Shown here in pieces: positions 41,477 through 49,918 of a DNA stretch of 64,000 bases. Within the stretch, counting starts at the first letter, position 1. Each line of letters starts with the position of its first letter. This DNA comes from Cyanobium gracile PCC 6307 (GTDB lineage Bacteria; Cyanobacteriota; Cyanobacteriia; PCC-6307; Cyanobiaceae). The notes beneath the pieces were generated by a model. It did not search any database. It saw only the letters and a program-made list of their open reading frames with translations, and was not told the DNA's origin. The stretch lies in assembly GCF_000316515.1 (NCBI RefSeq), contig NC_019675.1, forward strand, positions 1,699,964-1,763,963. Reading direction: 5' to 3'. A program made the translations under genes and the position numbers.

Positions 41477-42580
41477 TCAGAGCCACTGCTTGCGGCGGAA
41501 GTAGAGGTACAGGGAGATGCCGATCACGATCATCAACGCCCACACCGAGTAATAGCCGCCGCGCCACTCCAGCTCGGGCATCTCCTTGAAGTTCATCCCA
41601 TAGACACCGGCGATGAAGGTGAGGGGGATGAAGATCGTGGAGATGATCGTCAGCACCTTCATCACCTCGTTCATCCGATGGCTGAGGGTCGAGAGGTAGG
41701 TGTCGTGCATGCCACCGAGAATGTCGCGGTGTGTCTCGACCAGATCGATGATCTGGATGCAGTGGTCGTAGAGATCGCGCCAGAACACCCGGCTCTCGGC
41801 CGTCAGCAGGGGCGATTCGCTCTTGACGATCATGGCCACCTCCTCCCGGATTGGCCAGACGGCCTTGCGCAGGCTGAGGATGGATCGTTTGAGGCTATGG
41901 ATCTCCTTGATATCGCCGGGGTGGGGATCCTCCAGCAGCCGGTCGTCCACCTCTTCAATGATGTCGCCCATACGCTCGACAGCCAGGAAGTAATGGTCGA
42001 CAACAGCGTCCAGCAGGGAGTAGGCGAGGTAGTCGGCCTTCATCCATCGGATCCGGCCTCCGGAGGAGCGGATCCGGTCACGCACCCCGTCGAAGACATC
42101 GCCATCGTCCTCGAGGAAGGACATCACGAAGTGGTCACCGAGGATCACGCTGACATGCTCGATATCAATGGTCTGGCTGTCTTCGTTGAAGGCGATCATC
42201 TTCAGCACCATGAAGATGTACCCCGGAAACTCCTCCACCTTGGGGCGCTGGGTGGTGTTGGCGATGTCCTCCAGCGTCATTGGATGCAGGCCGAAGCGCG
42301 CGCCGAGCCGCTCCACCAGGGCGACGTCATGGACGCCGCTGACGTTCATCCAGGTGATGCTGCCCTCCGCCACCACATCCGCGCAGCCATGCACCGAGGC
42401 ATCGCGATGCTCTGACCACCCCTCGGCGTCGTAGTGAATGACATCGATCTGGACCTTGGCCAGGCGCTGCTCGCCCACGAACTCCACGGTGCCCGGGGGG
42501 GAGCCCGGCCGGATCCGGCGGCTGCGGATACCGCCGGCGCCGCGGCTGCACATGGACGGTCGCGATGGCCTGGTCTTCAT
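41477..42580 (-). CDS. corA: CorA-type magnesium transporter
   Basis: 367 residues. A large cytoplasmic funnel domain (TVEFVGEQRLAKVQIDVIHY onward), the willow helices, then two membrane segments with the invariant GMN selectivity motif (FIAGVYGMNF, GMN at 328-330) and the basic end YFRRKQWL. It forms pentamers that carry Mg2+ or Co2+. The first 30 residues are basic and variable, so the true start may be slightly further in. A terminator follows. Confidence 0.94.
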   Translation of the reverse strand: MKTRPSRPSMCSRGAGGIRSRRIRPGSPPGTVEFVGEQRLAKVQIDVIHYDAEGWSEHRDASVHGCADVVAEGSITWMNVSGVHDVALVERLGARFGLHPMTLEDIANTTQRPKVEEFPGYIFMVLKMIAFNEDSQTIDIEHVSVILGDHFVMSFLEDDGDVFDGVRDRIRSSGGRIRWMKADYLAYSLLDAVVDHYFLAVERMGDIIEEVDDRLLEDPHPGDIKEIHSLKRSILSLRKAVWPIREEVAMIVKSESPLLTAESRVFWRDLYDHCIQIIDLVETHRDILGGMHDTYLSTLSHRMNEVMKVLTIISTIFIPLTFIAGVYGMNFKEMPELEWRGGYYSVWALMIVIGISLYLYFRRKQWL

Positions 42581-42631
42581 CGCCGGGCCCGGAGGCGTCG
42601 ATGTGGCACGGAGCCTATCGGCATCCCCCGG

Positions 42632-43534
42632 TCAGAGGAAGTCGGGCCGCAGCTGTTGACTGATCACCAGCGACTGCTCCAGAGCGTTCCAGTCCTCCGC
42701 CCGCACCATCGCCTCGAGGTCGGCCAGGGAGCGCCGGTAGTGGCCCAGGGCCTCCAGCAGCGCCTCACGATTGGCCTGGGCCATCAGCCTCCCCAGCTCC
42801 GGGTTGCCGCCGCCGACCCTGGTCGTGTCGGCGAAGCCGCTGGAGGCCAGGGCCCGCACCAGGCGAGCCCCGACCTCCGGCGCCCCACCCACCTCGCCGC
42901 CTCCGGCCTCGGCCGCCTGCAGCAGGGCCGCCCCCACCAGCACCGGCAGATGGGAGATCAGGGCCACGGCCCGGTCATGGGCCTCGGCCTCGCAGCACAG
43001 CCAGCACGCCCCGAGGGCCTCCGCCAGCTCCCGCACCGCCTCCAGCGCCTCCAGGTCCGTGTCCGGCGCCGGGGTCGCCACCCAGGGCCGTCCCCGGAAC
43101 AGCCCCCGCTCCCCCGCCTCCACCCCGGCCCGGGCCGTGCCCGCCATCGGATGGGAGGCCACGAACCGGGACGGGGCCGGGCCATCGCCAGCCGCCTGCA
43201 GCAGCTGACGCCAGCGGCGCAGCACCGGCCCCTTCACCGAGCCCACGTCGGTGACCACCGCCGCGGGCGGCAGTGCCGCCAGCAGGGCGGGCTCCGGTTC
43301 CAGAAGCCGGTCGAGGGGCAGCGCCAGCAGCACCAGTCCGCAGCCGTCGAGCACGGCCGGATCGGTGCTTACGGCACTGGCCAGCCCCCGCTCCCTGGCC
43401 CGCTCGGCTGTGGCCGGCCGGTGCACCAGGGCCCGCACCTGGGCACCCGCCGCCAGCAGATCGAGCCCCAGGGAGCCGCCGATCAGCCCCAGGCCCACCA
43501 CCCCCACCGGTTCGCGCTGCCAGAGGGGTGTCAT
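42632..43534 (-). CDS. tyrA: Prephenate/arogenate dehydrogenase
   Basis: 300-residue TyrA. NAD(P)-binding loop VGVVGLGLIGGSLGLDL at 10-26, catalytic ASHPMAGT near 127-134 with the essential His, and HDRAVALISHLP. It catalyses oxidative decarboxylation in tyrosine synthesis; in cyanobacteria the substrate is usually arogenate with NADP, which cannot be proved from the sequence. It is divergent from the DinG-like gene (43 bp apart). Confidence 0.93.
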   Translation of the reverse strand: MTPLWQREPVGVVGLGLIGGSLGLDLLAAGAQVRALVHRPATAERARERGLASAVSTDPAVLDGCGLVLLALPLDRLLEPEPALLAALPPAAVVTDVGSVKGPVLRRWRQLLQAAGDGPAPSRFVASHPMAGTARAGVEAGERGLFRGRPWVATPAPDTDLEALEAVRELAEALGACWLCCEAEAHDRAVALISHLPVLVGAALLQAAEAGGGEVGGAPEVGARLVRALASSGFADTTRVGGGNPELGRLMAQANREALLEALGHYRRSLADLEAMVRAEDWNALEQSLVISQQLRPDFL

Positions 43535-43577
43535 CGTCGCTGCGGATCGGCTGGGGCCAGCTTCCTACGATCCGGCG

Positions 43578-45035
43578 ATGTTGGAAGCCCGCGCCCACCA
43601 GCACCTCAAGGCTCTCCTGCAGCGGGAGGGGGTGGAACGCTGGCCCCATCACCTCACCCTCAGCCGCCTGGTGGCCCGCAGCCTGCGCCGGGCCGACCAC
43701 ACCCTGGTGCGCCTGGCCCCCGGCACCGCCCCCAGCTGGTGGATCAGCCTGCTGGTGCCCCTGGCCCTCAGTGACGTTCCCCTGGCCCTGGTGGTGACCC
43801 CGCCCCTGCGCCAGAGGTTGCTGCTGGTGGAATGGCCGCGCCTGCGCAGCGTGGGACTGGAACTGGCCTGCTGGGAAGGGCCCGGTGCACCGGCCGGCAC
43901 ACGGCTGTGGCTGCTCGACCACCGGGAGCTGGTCTCGGCCTGGCGCAACGGCGAGTTGGGGGATCGGCAGCTGGTGATCCCCGAGGCCGAGTTGCTGGAG
44001 GTGGCCCTGCGCCAGGCCCTGGAGGTGGAACTGGAGCCCCGGCACTGGGATCAGCTGCGCCGCGCCCAGCCCAGCGCCGAAGCCTGCCTGCTGGGCCTGC
44101 ACGAACGGCTCAGCCGCCGGGTGCTGGCCCATCCCCGCTCTCCCCACCGGCTGGTGGCCCTGGCCGATGACGACGAAGCCCCCCTACGCCACCTGCTGCG
44201 CCTGCTGGAGCCCCTGCCGGAGCCTTGGCCCCGCTGGCTGAGCGCCGGCGCCGGCTGGAGCAGCTGGGCCCGGGTGGATCCCTCCCTGCTGCAGTGGAAC
44301 CTGCTGCGCCAGCCCCTCGAACCCCTGGGGGAACTGGCCGGCCTGCTGGTGGGGCGGGGGGCGGTGCTGATCGGCGAGCTGGCCACCGGCCGGGCGGCGG
44401 AGGGCCAGCCCGCTTCCGGTGCCGCCCTGGGGCTGAAGCCCGCGGTGGTGCTCGATCTGGCCGATCCGCCCCTGTCCGACCCCCTGCCCCTCTACGCCCC
44501 CCTGCGCCAGCCCCTGCCCAACAGTCCCCAGTACGCCGAACACCTTCTGGAGCAGGGGCGGCGGCTGGTGCTGGGCCAGAGCGGCCTGTCGGTGGTGCTG
44601 ATCGACGATCCGGCCCTGTGCCTGGGCCTGGCCAGCAGCCTGGCTGCCGAATTCGGCAGCCGGGTGTGCCACCAGAACCTGGCACCGGAGAGCAACGGGG
44701 TGGTGTGCTGCAGCTGGGAGTGGTGGCTGGAGCACCAGCCGCGCCTGCCCCTCCCCTGCCAGGTGGTGGTGGGCCTGCTGCCGATCGCCAGCCTGGAGGA
44801 TCCGCTCACGGCGGCCCGGGTCGGGGTGCTGCGCCAGCAGGGCCGTGACTGGTTCCGGGAACTGCTGCTGCCCGAGGCCCTCAACCGGCTGCAGCGGGGC
44901 GTGGCGGGCCTGCGCCGCAGCGGCGGCCGGCTGGCGGTGCTGGATGGGCGCCTGCGGGGCCGCAGCTGGGGGCGGCTGGTGTTCACCGCCCTGGAACCCT
45001 GGGTGGCCCTGACCCGGTTGCGGCCCGACTCCTAG
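43578..45035 (+). CDS. DinG/Rad3-like helicase homologue with degenerate motor
   Basis: 485 residues. The C-terminus (LPEALNRLQRGVAGLRRSGG, RLAVLDGRLRGRSWGRLVFT) fits the last motifs of DinG/XPD helicases. Where the Walker A should be the sequence reads RLAPGTAPSWWIS instead of GxGxGKT/S, and the DEAH region reads LLDHREL. No iron-sulfur Cys cluster is visible. It is shorter than a full DinG. Possibly a non-catalytic picocyanobacterial homologue. A longer frame upstream is antisense to tyrA and not used. Confidence 0.7.
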   Translation: MLEARAHQHLKALLQREGVERWPHHLTLSRLVARSLRRADHTLVRLAPGTAPSWWISLLVPLALSDVPLALVVTPPLRQRLLLVEWPRLRSVGLELACWEGPGAPAGTRLWLLDHRELVSAWRNGELGDRQLVIPEAELLEVALRQALEVELEPRHWDQLRRAQPSAEACLLGLHERLSRRVLAHPRSPHRLVALADDDEAPLRHLLRLLEPLPEPWPRWLSAGAGWSSWARVDPSLLQWNLLRQPLEPLGELAGLLVGRGAVLIGELATGRAAEGQPASGAALGLKPAVVLDLADPPLSDPLPLYAPLRQPLPNSPQYAEHLLEQGRRLVLGQSGLSVVLIDDPALCLGLASSLAAEFGSRVCHQNLAPESNGVVCCSWEWWLEHQPRLPLPCQVVVGLLPIASLEDPLTAARVGVLRQQGRDWFRELLLPEALNRLQRGVAGLRRSGGRLAVLDGRLRGRSWGRLVFTALEPWVALTRLRPDS

Positions 45036-45063
45036 CCTGCTGCCAGTTGCCACCGAACGCCTG

Positions 45064-45315
45064 ATGGGGGAAGCCAAACGCCGGGCCGAGCAGGGTCTGC
45101 CGCCCCGCGACAAGCCGCGCGCCAGCAAAACCAAAACCGTCGACACCTCGCCCCGGATCGTCGACTGGCTGCCCTTGACCCGCAACCAGGCCTCCCGCTT
45201 CGTGGCGATCACCACCAAGGGCGCCTGGATCGGCATCGGCGCCCTGGCCCTGTTCTGGGTGACCGTGCGCTTCATCGGCCCGGCGGCGGGCTGGTGGACC
45301 CTGGCCGACGGCTGA
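45064..45315 (+). CDS. DUF2839 membrane protein
   Basis: 83 residues with the cyanobacterial DUF2839 start MGEAKRRAEQGLPPR and a membrane segment (TTKGAWIGIGALALFWVTVR). Function unknown; restricted to cyanobacteria and useful as a lineage marker. It starts 28 bp after the DinG-like gene and is probably co-transcribed. Confidence 0.88.
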   Translation: MGEAKRRAEQGLPPRDKPRASKTKTVDTSPRIVDWLPLTRNQASRFVAITTKGAWIGIGALALFWVTVRFIGPAAGWWTLADG

Positions 45316-45413
45316 GCGCGGCAGCTGCGTGCGGGTCTCCCCACAGGCGCCGCGGCGCCTGGCGAGAATCGGAAGAAATCCTTATGATCTGCGGATCGTG
45401 ATGGGAACGACCC

Positions 45414-45779
45414 ATGTTTCTCCGGCTGGCCGAGCAGTACCGCTCGGCCGTTGAGGATCTGATCCTGAGCCTCCAGGCCCTGGCAGTGTCCCTGCGGAAA
45501 CAGGGCCATGTGGCCACCTGCTACACCTGCGGCGACGGCCGCGACGGCCATGGCGCCTCCTTCGTCGCTGATCTGGGCGACAACCACATGGTGCGGCTGC
45601 TGGTGTCCGATTTCGGCATCAGCTGGGTGGAGTCCCGCCACGGCCAGGAGCTGGTGAAGCTCGAAGGCGCCGACGCCATCCAGGAACTGCAGCGGGTGGT
45701 GCTGGTGCTGCAACCCACGGCCGAGCCGGTCACGTCCAGCACCAGGGCCCCTGGATCGGCGCTACCGAGCCAGCCCTGA
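45414..45779 (+). CDS. DUF1815 protein
   Basis: 121 residues: MFLRLAEQYRSAVEDLILSL, HVATCYTCGDGRDGHGASFV, LGDNHMVRLLVSDFGISWVE and VKLEGADAIQELQ. This is the complete cyanobacterial DUF1815 pattern, followed by a variable 20-residue tail. Function unknown. It converges with recA; between them ACCAGG-CGC-CCTGGT (45780-45794) is a small hairpin without a T-run. Confidence 0.88.
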   Translation: MFLRLAEQYRSAVEDLILSLQALAVSLRKQGHVATCYTCGDGRDGHGASFVADLGDNHMVRLLVSDFGISWVESRHGQELVKLEGADAIQELQRVVLVLQPTAEPVTSSTRAPGSALPSQP

Positions 45780-45827
45780 ACCAGGCGCCCTGGTGAAACC
45801 GGTGGCCTGGCTCAGGTGCTACCGGGA

Positions 45828-47036
45828 TCAGCCGGCGGCGGGCAGCTCCTCCGGCTCGGCGGCCTCGGCACCGGCACCGGCACCGGGTTTGGCCGCCGCC
45901 AGCTTGGCCGCCGCCGCCAGGGGCTTCATCGAGTTGGCGGTGACCTCGGAACCCTCGGTGAGCTTCTGACGGGTGAGCGTCTCGATCACCTCCTTCGGCC
46001 CGGGGTTCTGCTCCAGCCAGGCGATCGTGTTGTCGCGGCCTTGGCCGATGTTGTCGCCCTCGTAGCTGTACCAGGCGCCCTTGCGGGAGACCACGCCCGT
46101 TTCCTCGGCCAGATCGAGCAGGCAGCCCAGGGTGCTGATGCCGCGGCCGAACAGGATGTCGAACTCGGCGATGCGGAAGGGGGGCGCCACCTTGTTCTTG
46201 GCCACCTTCACCTTGGCCCGGATGCCGTACTCCTCGGTGCCGCGCTTGAGGGTCTGGATGCGACGGATGTCGAGGCGAACCGAGGCATAGAACTTGAGGG
46301 CGTTGCCACCGGTGGTGGTTTCCGGGTTGCCGTAGGTGACGCCGATCTTCTGGCGCAGCTGGTTGAGGAAGATCACCGTGCAGCCGGACTTGCCGATGTT
46401 GCCGGTGATCTTGCGCATGGCCTGGCTCATCAGGCGGGCCTGGCTGCCCACCGCCAGGTCACCCATCTCCCCCTCGATCTCGGCCCGGGGCGTGAGGGCC
46501 GCCACCGAGTCGACGACGACGATGTCGACGGCGGCCGAGCGCACCAGCTGGTCGACGATCTCCAGAGCCATCTCGCCAGTATCCGGCTGGGAGACCAGAA
46601 GGTTCTCGATGTCGACCCCGAGGGCGGCGGCATAAACCGGATCGAGAGCATGCTCCGCATCCACGAAGGCCGCCACGCCGCCGCGCTTCTGCACCTCGGC
46701 GATGGCATGGAGGGTGAGGGTGGTCTTGCCGGAGCTCTCCGGTCCGTAGACCTCCACCACCCGTCCCTTGGGATAGCCGCCCCCGAGGGCCAGATCGAGG
46801 GTGAGCGCCCCGGTGGGGACCGTTTCCACCCGCATGCGGGAGGCGTCCCCCAGGCGCATGATCGAGCCCTTGCCGAAGTTGCGCTCGATCTGGGTGAGCA
46901 CCAGACCCAGGGCCTTGTCGCGCTCCGCGGCGGCCCGGGGATCGCCGCTGGGGGCGGCGGCGGACACGTAGGAGGTGGACGGGGAGGTGGAGGAAGACGC
47001 GGCGGCGGCGGCCGTGGCCCTGGAATCGGCAGGCAT
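45828..47036 (-). CDS. recA: RecA recombinase
   Basis: 402 residues. Walker A GPESSGKT at 98-105, Walker [10 protein letters not shown], the LMSQAMRKI and NLRQKIG-type loop regions ([20 protein letters not shown]). It forms filaments on single-stranded DNA for recombination and stimulates LexA cleavage. The N-terminal 35 residues are an Ala/Ser-rich extension beyond the usual start, and the C-terminus is Ala-rich. ATG at 47036 is the first plausible start. A LexA-type box lies 144 bp upstream. Confidence 0.97.
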   Translation of the reverse strand: MPADSRATAAAAASSSTSPSTSYVSAAAPSGDPRAAAERDKALGLVLTQIERNFGKGSIMRLGDASRMRVETVPTGALTLDLALGGGYPKGRVVEVYGPESSGKTTLTLHAIAEVQKRGGVAAFVDAEHALDPVYAAALGVDIENLLVSQPDTGEMALEIVDQLVRSAAVDIVVVDSVAALTPRAEIEGEMGDLAVGSQARLMSQAMRKITGNIGKSGCTVIFLNQLRQKIGVTYGNPETTTGGNALKFYASVRLDIRRIQTLKRGTEEYGIRAKVKVAKNKVAPPFRIAEFDILFGRGISTLGCLLDLAEETGVVSRKGAWYSYEGDNIGQGRDNTIAWLEQNPGPKEVIETLTRQKLTEGSEVTANSMKPLAAAAKLAAAKPGAGAGAEAAEPEELPAAG

Positions 47037-47179
47037 GGTGGAGGTGGGTGATGGAACGGGCCGCAGCAGGCTGGAGCCGTGCAGACGGATGGTGGGAGAG
47101 GGGGCCGGAACCAGGCGCCATCCTGCGACCTCTGGACAACCAGTGCCACCCGGAGAGGTCGGGTGTATCAATCCCGTGT

Positions 47180-47193
47180 AGTACGGGCGTACT
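47180..47193. promoter_or_regulatory. LexA-type (SOS) box before recA
   Basis: AGTACGGGCGTACT, two AGTAC/GTACT arms around four bases. It fits the cyanobacterial SOS consensus RGTACNNNDGTWCB at 13 of 14 positions. Located between the HAD gene end and recA, it should make recA DNA-damage inducible. Confidence 0.7.
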
Positions 47194-47201
47194 CTAGCGG
47201 T

Positions 47202-48008
47202 TCATGGCCAGAGCGCCAGGGGGGCCTCGAAGCCGGCGGGTTCCAGCCAGTGGATGCCGAGGGGGGCCAGCCCCTCCCCGTCCCCGGGACCCAGGTACCC
47301 CCACGACACGAGACAGCAGCGCACCGCCTCGAGCCCCGGGGTCCGTCGCACCAGCTCCAGGGTGGGACGCCGGTCCTCGATGAACCACAGGGGACGCTCC
47401 TCGGGGTCATGCCCGGCCACCAGCTGCGCCAGCACCGACGGCTTGCTGCCCTGTTCGTGGCCGTACAGGGCCAGGGGCGTGAGGCCGGCGGCGGCCAGCA
47501 GGCGGGCAGCGAAGGCCCCGCCCTTGGTGGTGAGCACGGCCCAGTCGGCCCCCTCCGCCGCCAGGCGCCGCAGGCGAGCCTCGACGCCGGGGTAGAAGCG
47601 GTGCAGCGCCAGCCAGGCGTCGAGATCGGTGGCGATGGCCTCGGCCCGCAGCCCCTCGAGCGCCAGCTGCAGCTGGTCGGTCGTCCAGCCCCAGCGCCGC
47701 AGGGCCGCCGCGAGGAAGGTGTCGTAATCGGCCAGGGCGGCGGCGAGATCGACGTCGGGCCGACCCAGCTCGGCGGCCATCAGCACCATCTCCCAGCCCT
47801 TGTGGATCAGGGGCCGCAACAGGGCGAACCCCGGGGGCGCCTGCTCCGGCAGGTGCCAGGCGGCGGGGGGGGCACTTGCGGCGCCGCGCTCGCCAGCGGC
47901 TCCGGCCACCAGGGCCAGGGCCGCCCGCCGGGCCGACCACCAGTACTCGGCCATGCCGTCCACCAGCACCCCGTCGAAATCGAACACCAGCAACGGGCGT
48001 TCAGGCAC
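47202..48008 (-). CDS. HAD-superfamily hydrolase
   Basis: 268 residues. Motif I LLVFDFDGVLVDG with the nucleophile Asp, motif II-like WAVLTTKGG, the Lys in GHEQGSKPSVL and motif III-IV WFIEDRRPTLE. Phosphatase of the phosphoglycolate-phosphatase-like branch; substrate unknown. It lies upstream of recA on the same strand, but the SOS box between them suggests separate transcription. Confidence 0.85.
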   Translation of the reverse strand: MPERPLLVFDFDGVLVDGMAEYWWSARRAALALVAGAAGERGAASAPPAAWHLPEQAPPGFALLRPLIHKGWEMVLMAAELGRPDVDLAAALADYDTFLAAALRRWGWTTDQLQLALEGLRAEAIATDLDAWLALHRFYPGVEARLRRLAAEGADWAVLTTKGGAFAARLLAAAGLTPLALYGHEQGSKPSVLAQLVAGHDPEERPLWFIEDRRPTLELVRRTPGLEAVRCCLVSWGYLGPGDGEGLAPLGIHWLEPAGFEAPLALWP

Positions 48009-48030
48009 CGGTGGAGAAGGGAGAAAAAAC

Positions 48031-48101
48031 TGGGCCGCTAGGATTCGAACCTAGGAATGTCGGGACCAAAACCCGATGCCTTACCGCTTGGCGACGGCCC
48101 A
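48031..48101 (-). tRNA. trnQ: tRNA-Gln (anticodon UUG)
   Basis: 71-nt cloverleaf: acceptor TGGGCCG/CGGCCCA (7 bp), D arm GCC/GGC, anticodon stem TCGGG/CCCGA with loop TTTTGGT (anticodon TTG), T arm CTAGG/CCTAG with TTCGAAT. CCA is not encoded. GTTTTTTCTC follows directly and may end transcription. Confidence 0.95.
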
Positions 48102-48215
48102 ATCAAGCCCATGGGATAGGGCAGGCGTCGGTGCGAAACCGGCGCCCTGCTAGTTACCCACAGCGGCTGGTCCTTCGTCAACTCGCCGGCGCCCGCCCCC
48201 TGGCGGCAGCCCCCT

Positions 48216-49820
48216 TCAGGCGGGGAAGACCCGCAGGCGCTGCTGCAGGCCGCGGCCGAAGACGGCACTGCGCAGCCGGTAGTGGTGCACCAGCTCGGCC
48301 TGCAGGGCCCGCACCGCTTCGCTGCGGGGCAGCAGCTCCACCGGCCGTCCCTCGGGGAGCACCACCTGCTCCACCGCCAGCCGGCATTCCTCCAGGGCCG
48401 CATGGGCGTCGTCGAGGCGGGCCGGTGCGGCTGTTTCCCCTCCGTCCGCCTCGCCTCCGCCCCGGCGCCGTTCCAGCAGGCGCTCCATGGCCCGCTGCAG
48501 CTGGTGGGGGGTGTCGGATTTGATCACCAGGATCGGCAGGCCGAGGTCGCGGGCCTGGCGGCGCAGCTCCGGGTCGCGCCCCAGCTGGCCCCGCACGCTG
48601 AGCACCGCATCGGCCTGCTCCGGGCCCTCCACCACCTGCACCGGCAACTGGCGACGGCGCACCGCCTCCTCCAGCTGCTGGGCCGCCAGACCCACCCCGT
48701 AGACCCGCAGGGCGGGCAGCGCCGGGGCCGAGGTGGCGGCGGGGGCCGGCCGGGGCGCCGCCGGATCGGGCAGGGGCACCACCGCCAGAGGAGCGGGACC
48801 GGGGCGCCGGGGGGCCACGGCGGTGGCCCAGGCGGGCGGTGGGGCCGGGCGAGCGGCGGGGCCGTCGTCACGCAGCAACAGGCGGCCGTCGCCGCCCAGC
48901 TCCCGCACCTGGGGGTGGCTGGGCTGGCCGCGCAGCAGCAGATCCACGGTGCCGGCCACGTCACGGTGCACGAGCCAGCGATGGCGGCTGTGCATCTCCA
49001 CCGCCAGGGGGAAGGTGGGCTCGGCGGCCCGTTCCAGCACGGTCTTCTGGGTGCGGCGGCGGCGGGCCTCCTCGTCCCCCAGGGTCACCGACTGGATCCC
49101 GCCCACCAGATCACTCAGGGTGGGGTTGCGGATCAGGTTGGCCAGCTCGTTGCCGTGGGCCGTGGCCACCAGCATCACGCCCCGTTCGGCGATGGTGCGG
49201 GCCGCCTGGGCCTCCAGTTCGGTGCCGATCTCATCGATCACGATGACCTCGGGCATGTGGTTCTCCACCGCCTCGATCATCACCTGGTGCTGCAGCTCCG
49301 GCCGGGCCACCTGCATCCGCCGGGCCCGGCCGATGGCGGGGTGGGGGATGTCGCCGTCGCCGGCGATCTCGTTGCTGGTGTCGATCACCACCACCCGGCG
49401 CTGCAGATCGTCGGCGAGCACCCGGGCGATCTCCCGCAGGGCCGTGGTCTTGCCCACCCCGGGGCGGCCCATCAGCAGCAGGGACTGGCCCGTGTCCAGC
49501 AGGTCACGCACCATCGCCACGGTGCCGAACACGGCCCGACCCACACGGCAGGTGAGCCCCACCACGTCGCCGGTGCGGTTGCGGATGGCGCTGATGCGGT
49601 GCAGGGTGCGCTCGATGCCGGCCCGGTTGTCGCCGCCGAAGGGGCCGAGGCGCTGCAGCACCGCCGCCAGATCGGCGCGCTCGATCGCATCGTTGCCCAG
49701 GGCCCGCACCCGGCCGGGGTAGCGGGCCTCCGGCACCCGCCCCAGGTCGAGCACCACCTCCAGCAGGCCCTCCCGCTGCTCCGGCCCCGCCAGGGCCCGC
49801 TGCACCACGGGCGGCAGCAC
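48216..49820 (-). CDS. Ycf45-like AAA ATPase with C-terminal R3H domain
   Basis: 534 residues from GTG. Ring ATPase related to SpoIIIAA and plastid Ycf45: Walker A LLMGRPGVGKTTALR at about 115-129, Walker B VIVIDEIGTELEAQAARTIA, VATAHGNEL. A Pro-rich linker and a C-terminal R3H-like single-strand nucleic-acid-binding end (LPRSEAVRALQAELVHHYRL) follow. The same frame upstream encodes RVTDDLDRLLAVLPP, which looks like the family's true N-terminus, but has no ATG, GTG or TTG before 49922; a non-standard start is possible. Role unknown. Confidence 0.85.
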   Translation of the reverse strand: MLPPVVQRALAGPEQREGLLEVVLDLGRVPEARYPGRVRALGNDAIERADLAAVLQRLGPFGGDNRAGIERTLHRISAIRNRTGDVVGLTCRVGRAVFGTVAMVRDLLDTGQSLLLMGRPGVGKTTALREIARVLADDLQRRVVVIDTSNEIAGDGDIPHPAIGRARRMQVARPELQHQVMIEAVENHMPEVIVIDEIGTELEAQAARTIAERGVMLVATAHGNELANLIRNPTLSDLVGGIQSVTLGDEEARRRRTQKTVLERAAEPTFPLAVEMHSRHRWLVHRDVAGTVDLLLRGQPSHPQVRELGGDGRLLLRDDGPAARPAPPPAWATAVAPRRPGPAPLAVVPLPDPAAPRPAPAATSAPALPALRVYGVGLAAQQLEEAVRRRQLPVQVVEGPEQADAVLSVRGQLGRDPELRRQARDLGLPILVIKSDTPHQLQRAMERLLERRRGGGEADGGETAAPARLDDAHAALEECRLAVEQVVLPEGRPVELLPRSEAVRALQAELVHHYRLRSAVFGRGLQQRLRVFPA

Positions 49821-49918
49821 GGCCAGCAGACGGTCCAGGTCGTCGGTGACCCGCTGGGGGGAAAGGGAAGGGGGGGGCGAAGGCTCCAGGGGGCGGCGGG
49901 GGGAGCTGCCCGTTCGTT

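Noticed and set aside
45780-45794. ACCAGG/CCTGGT hairpin as terminator between DUF1815 and recA
   Set aside because: Only 6 bp with a 3-nt loop and no T-run on either strand, so not called.
45816-47051. 411-codon plus-strand frame opposite recA
   Set aside because: Gly/His/Asp-rich shadow of recA.
48031-48101. tRNA-Gln as attachment site of an integrated element
   Set aside because: No integrase, and no repeat of the tRNA 3' end was noticed nearby; both flanks are core genes.
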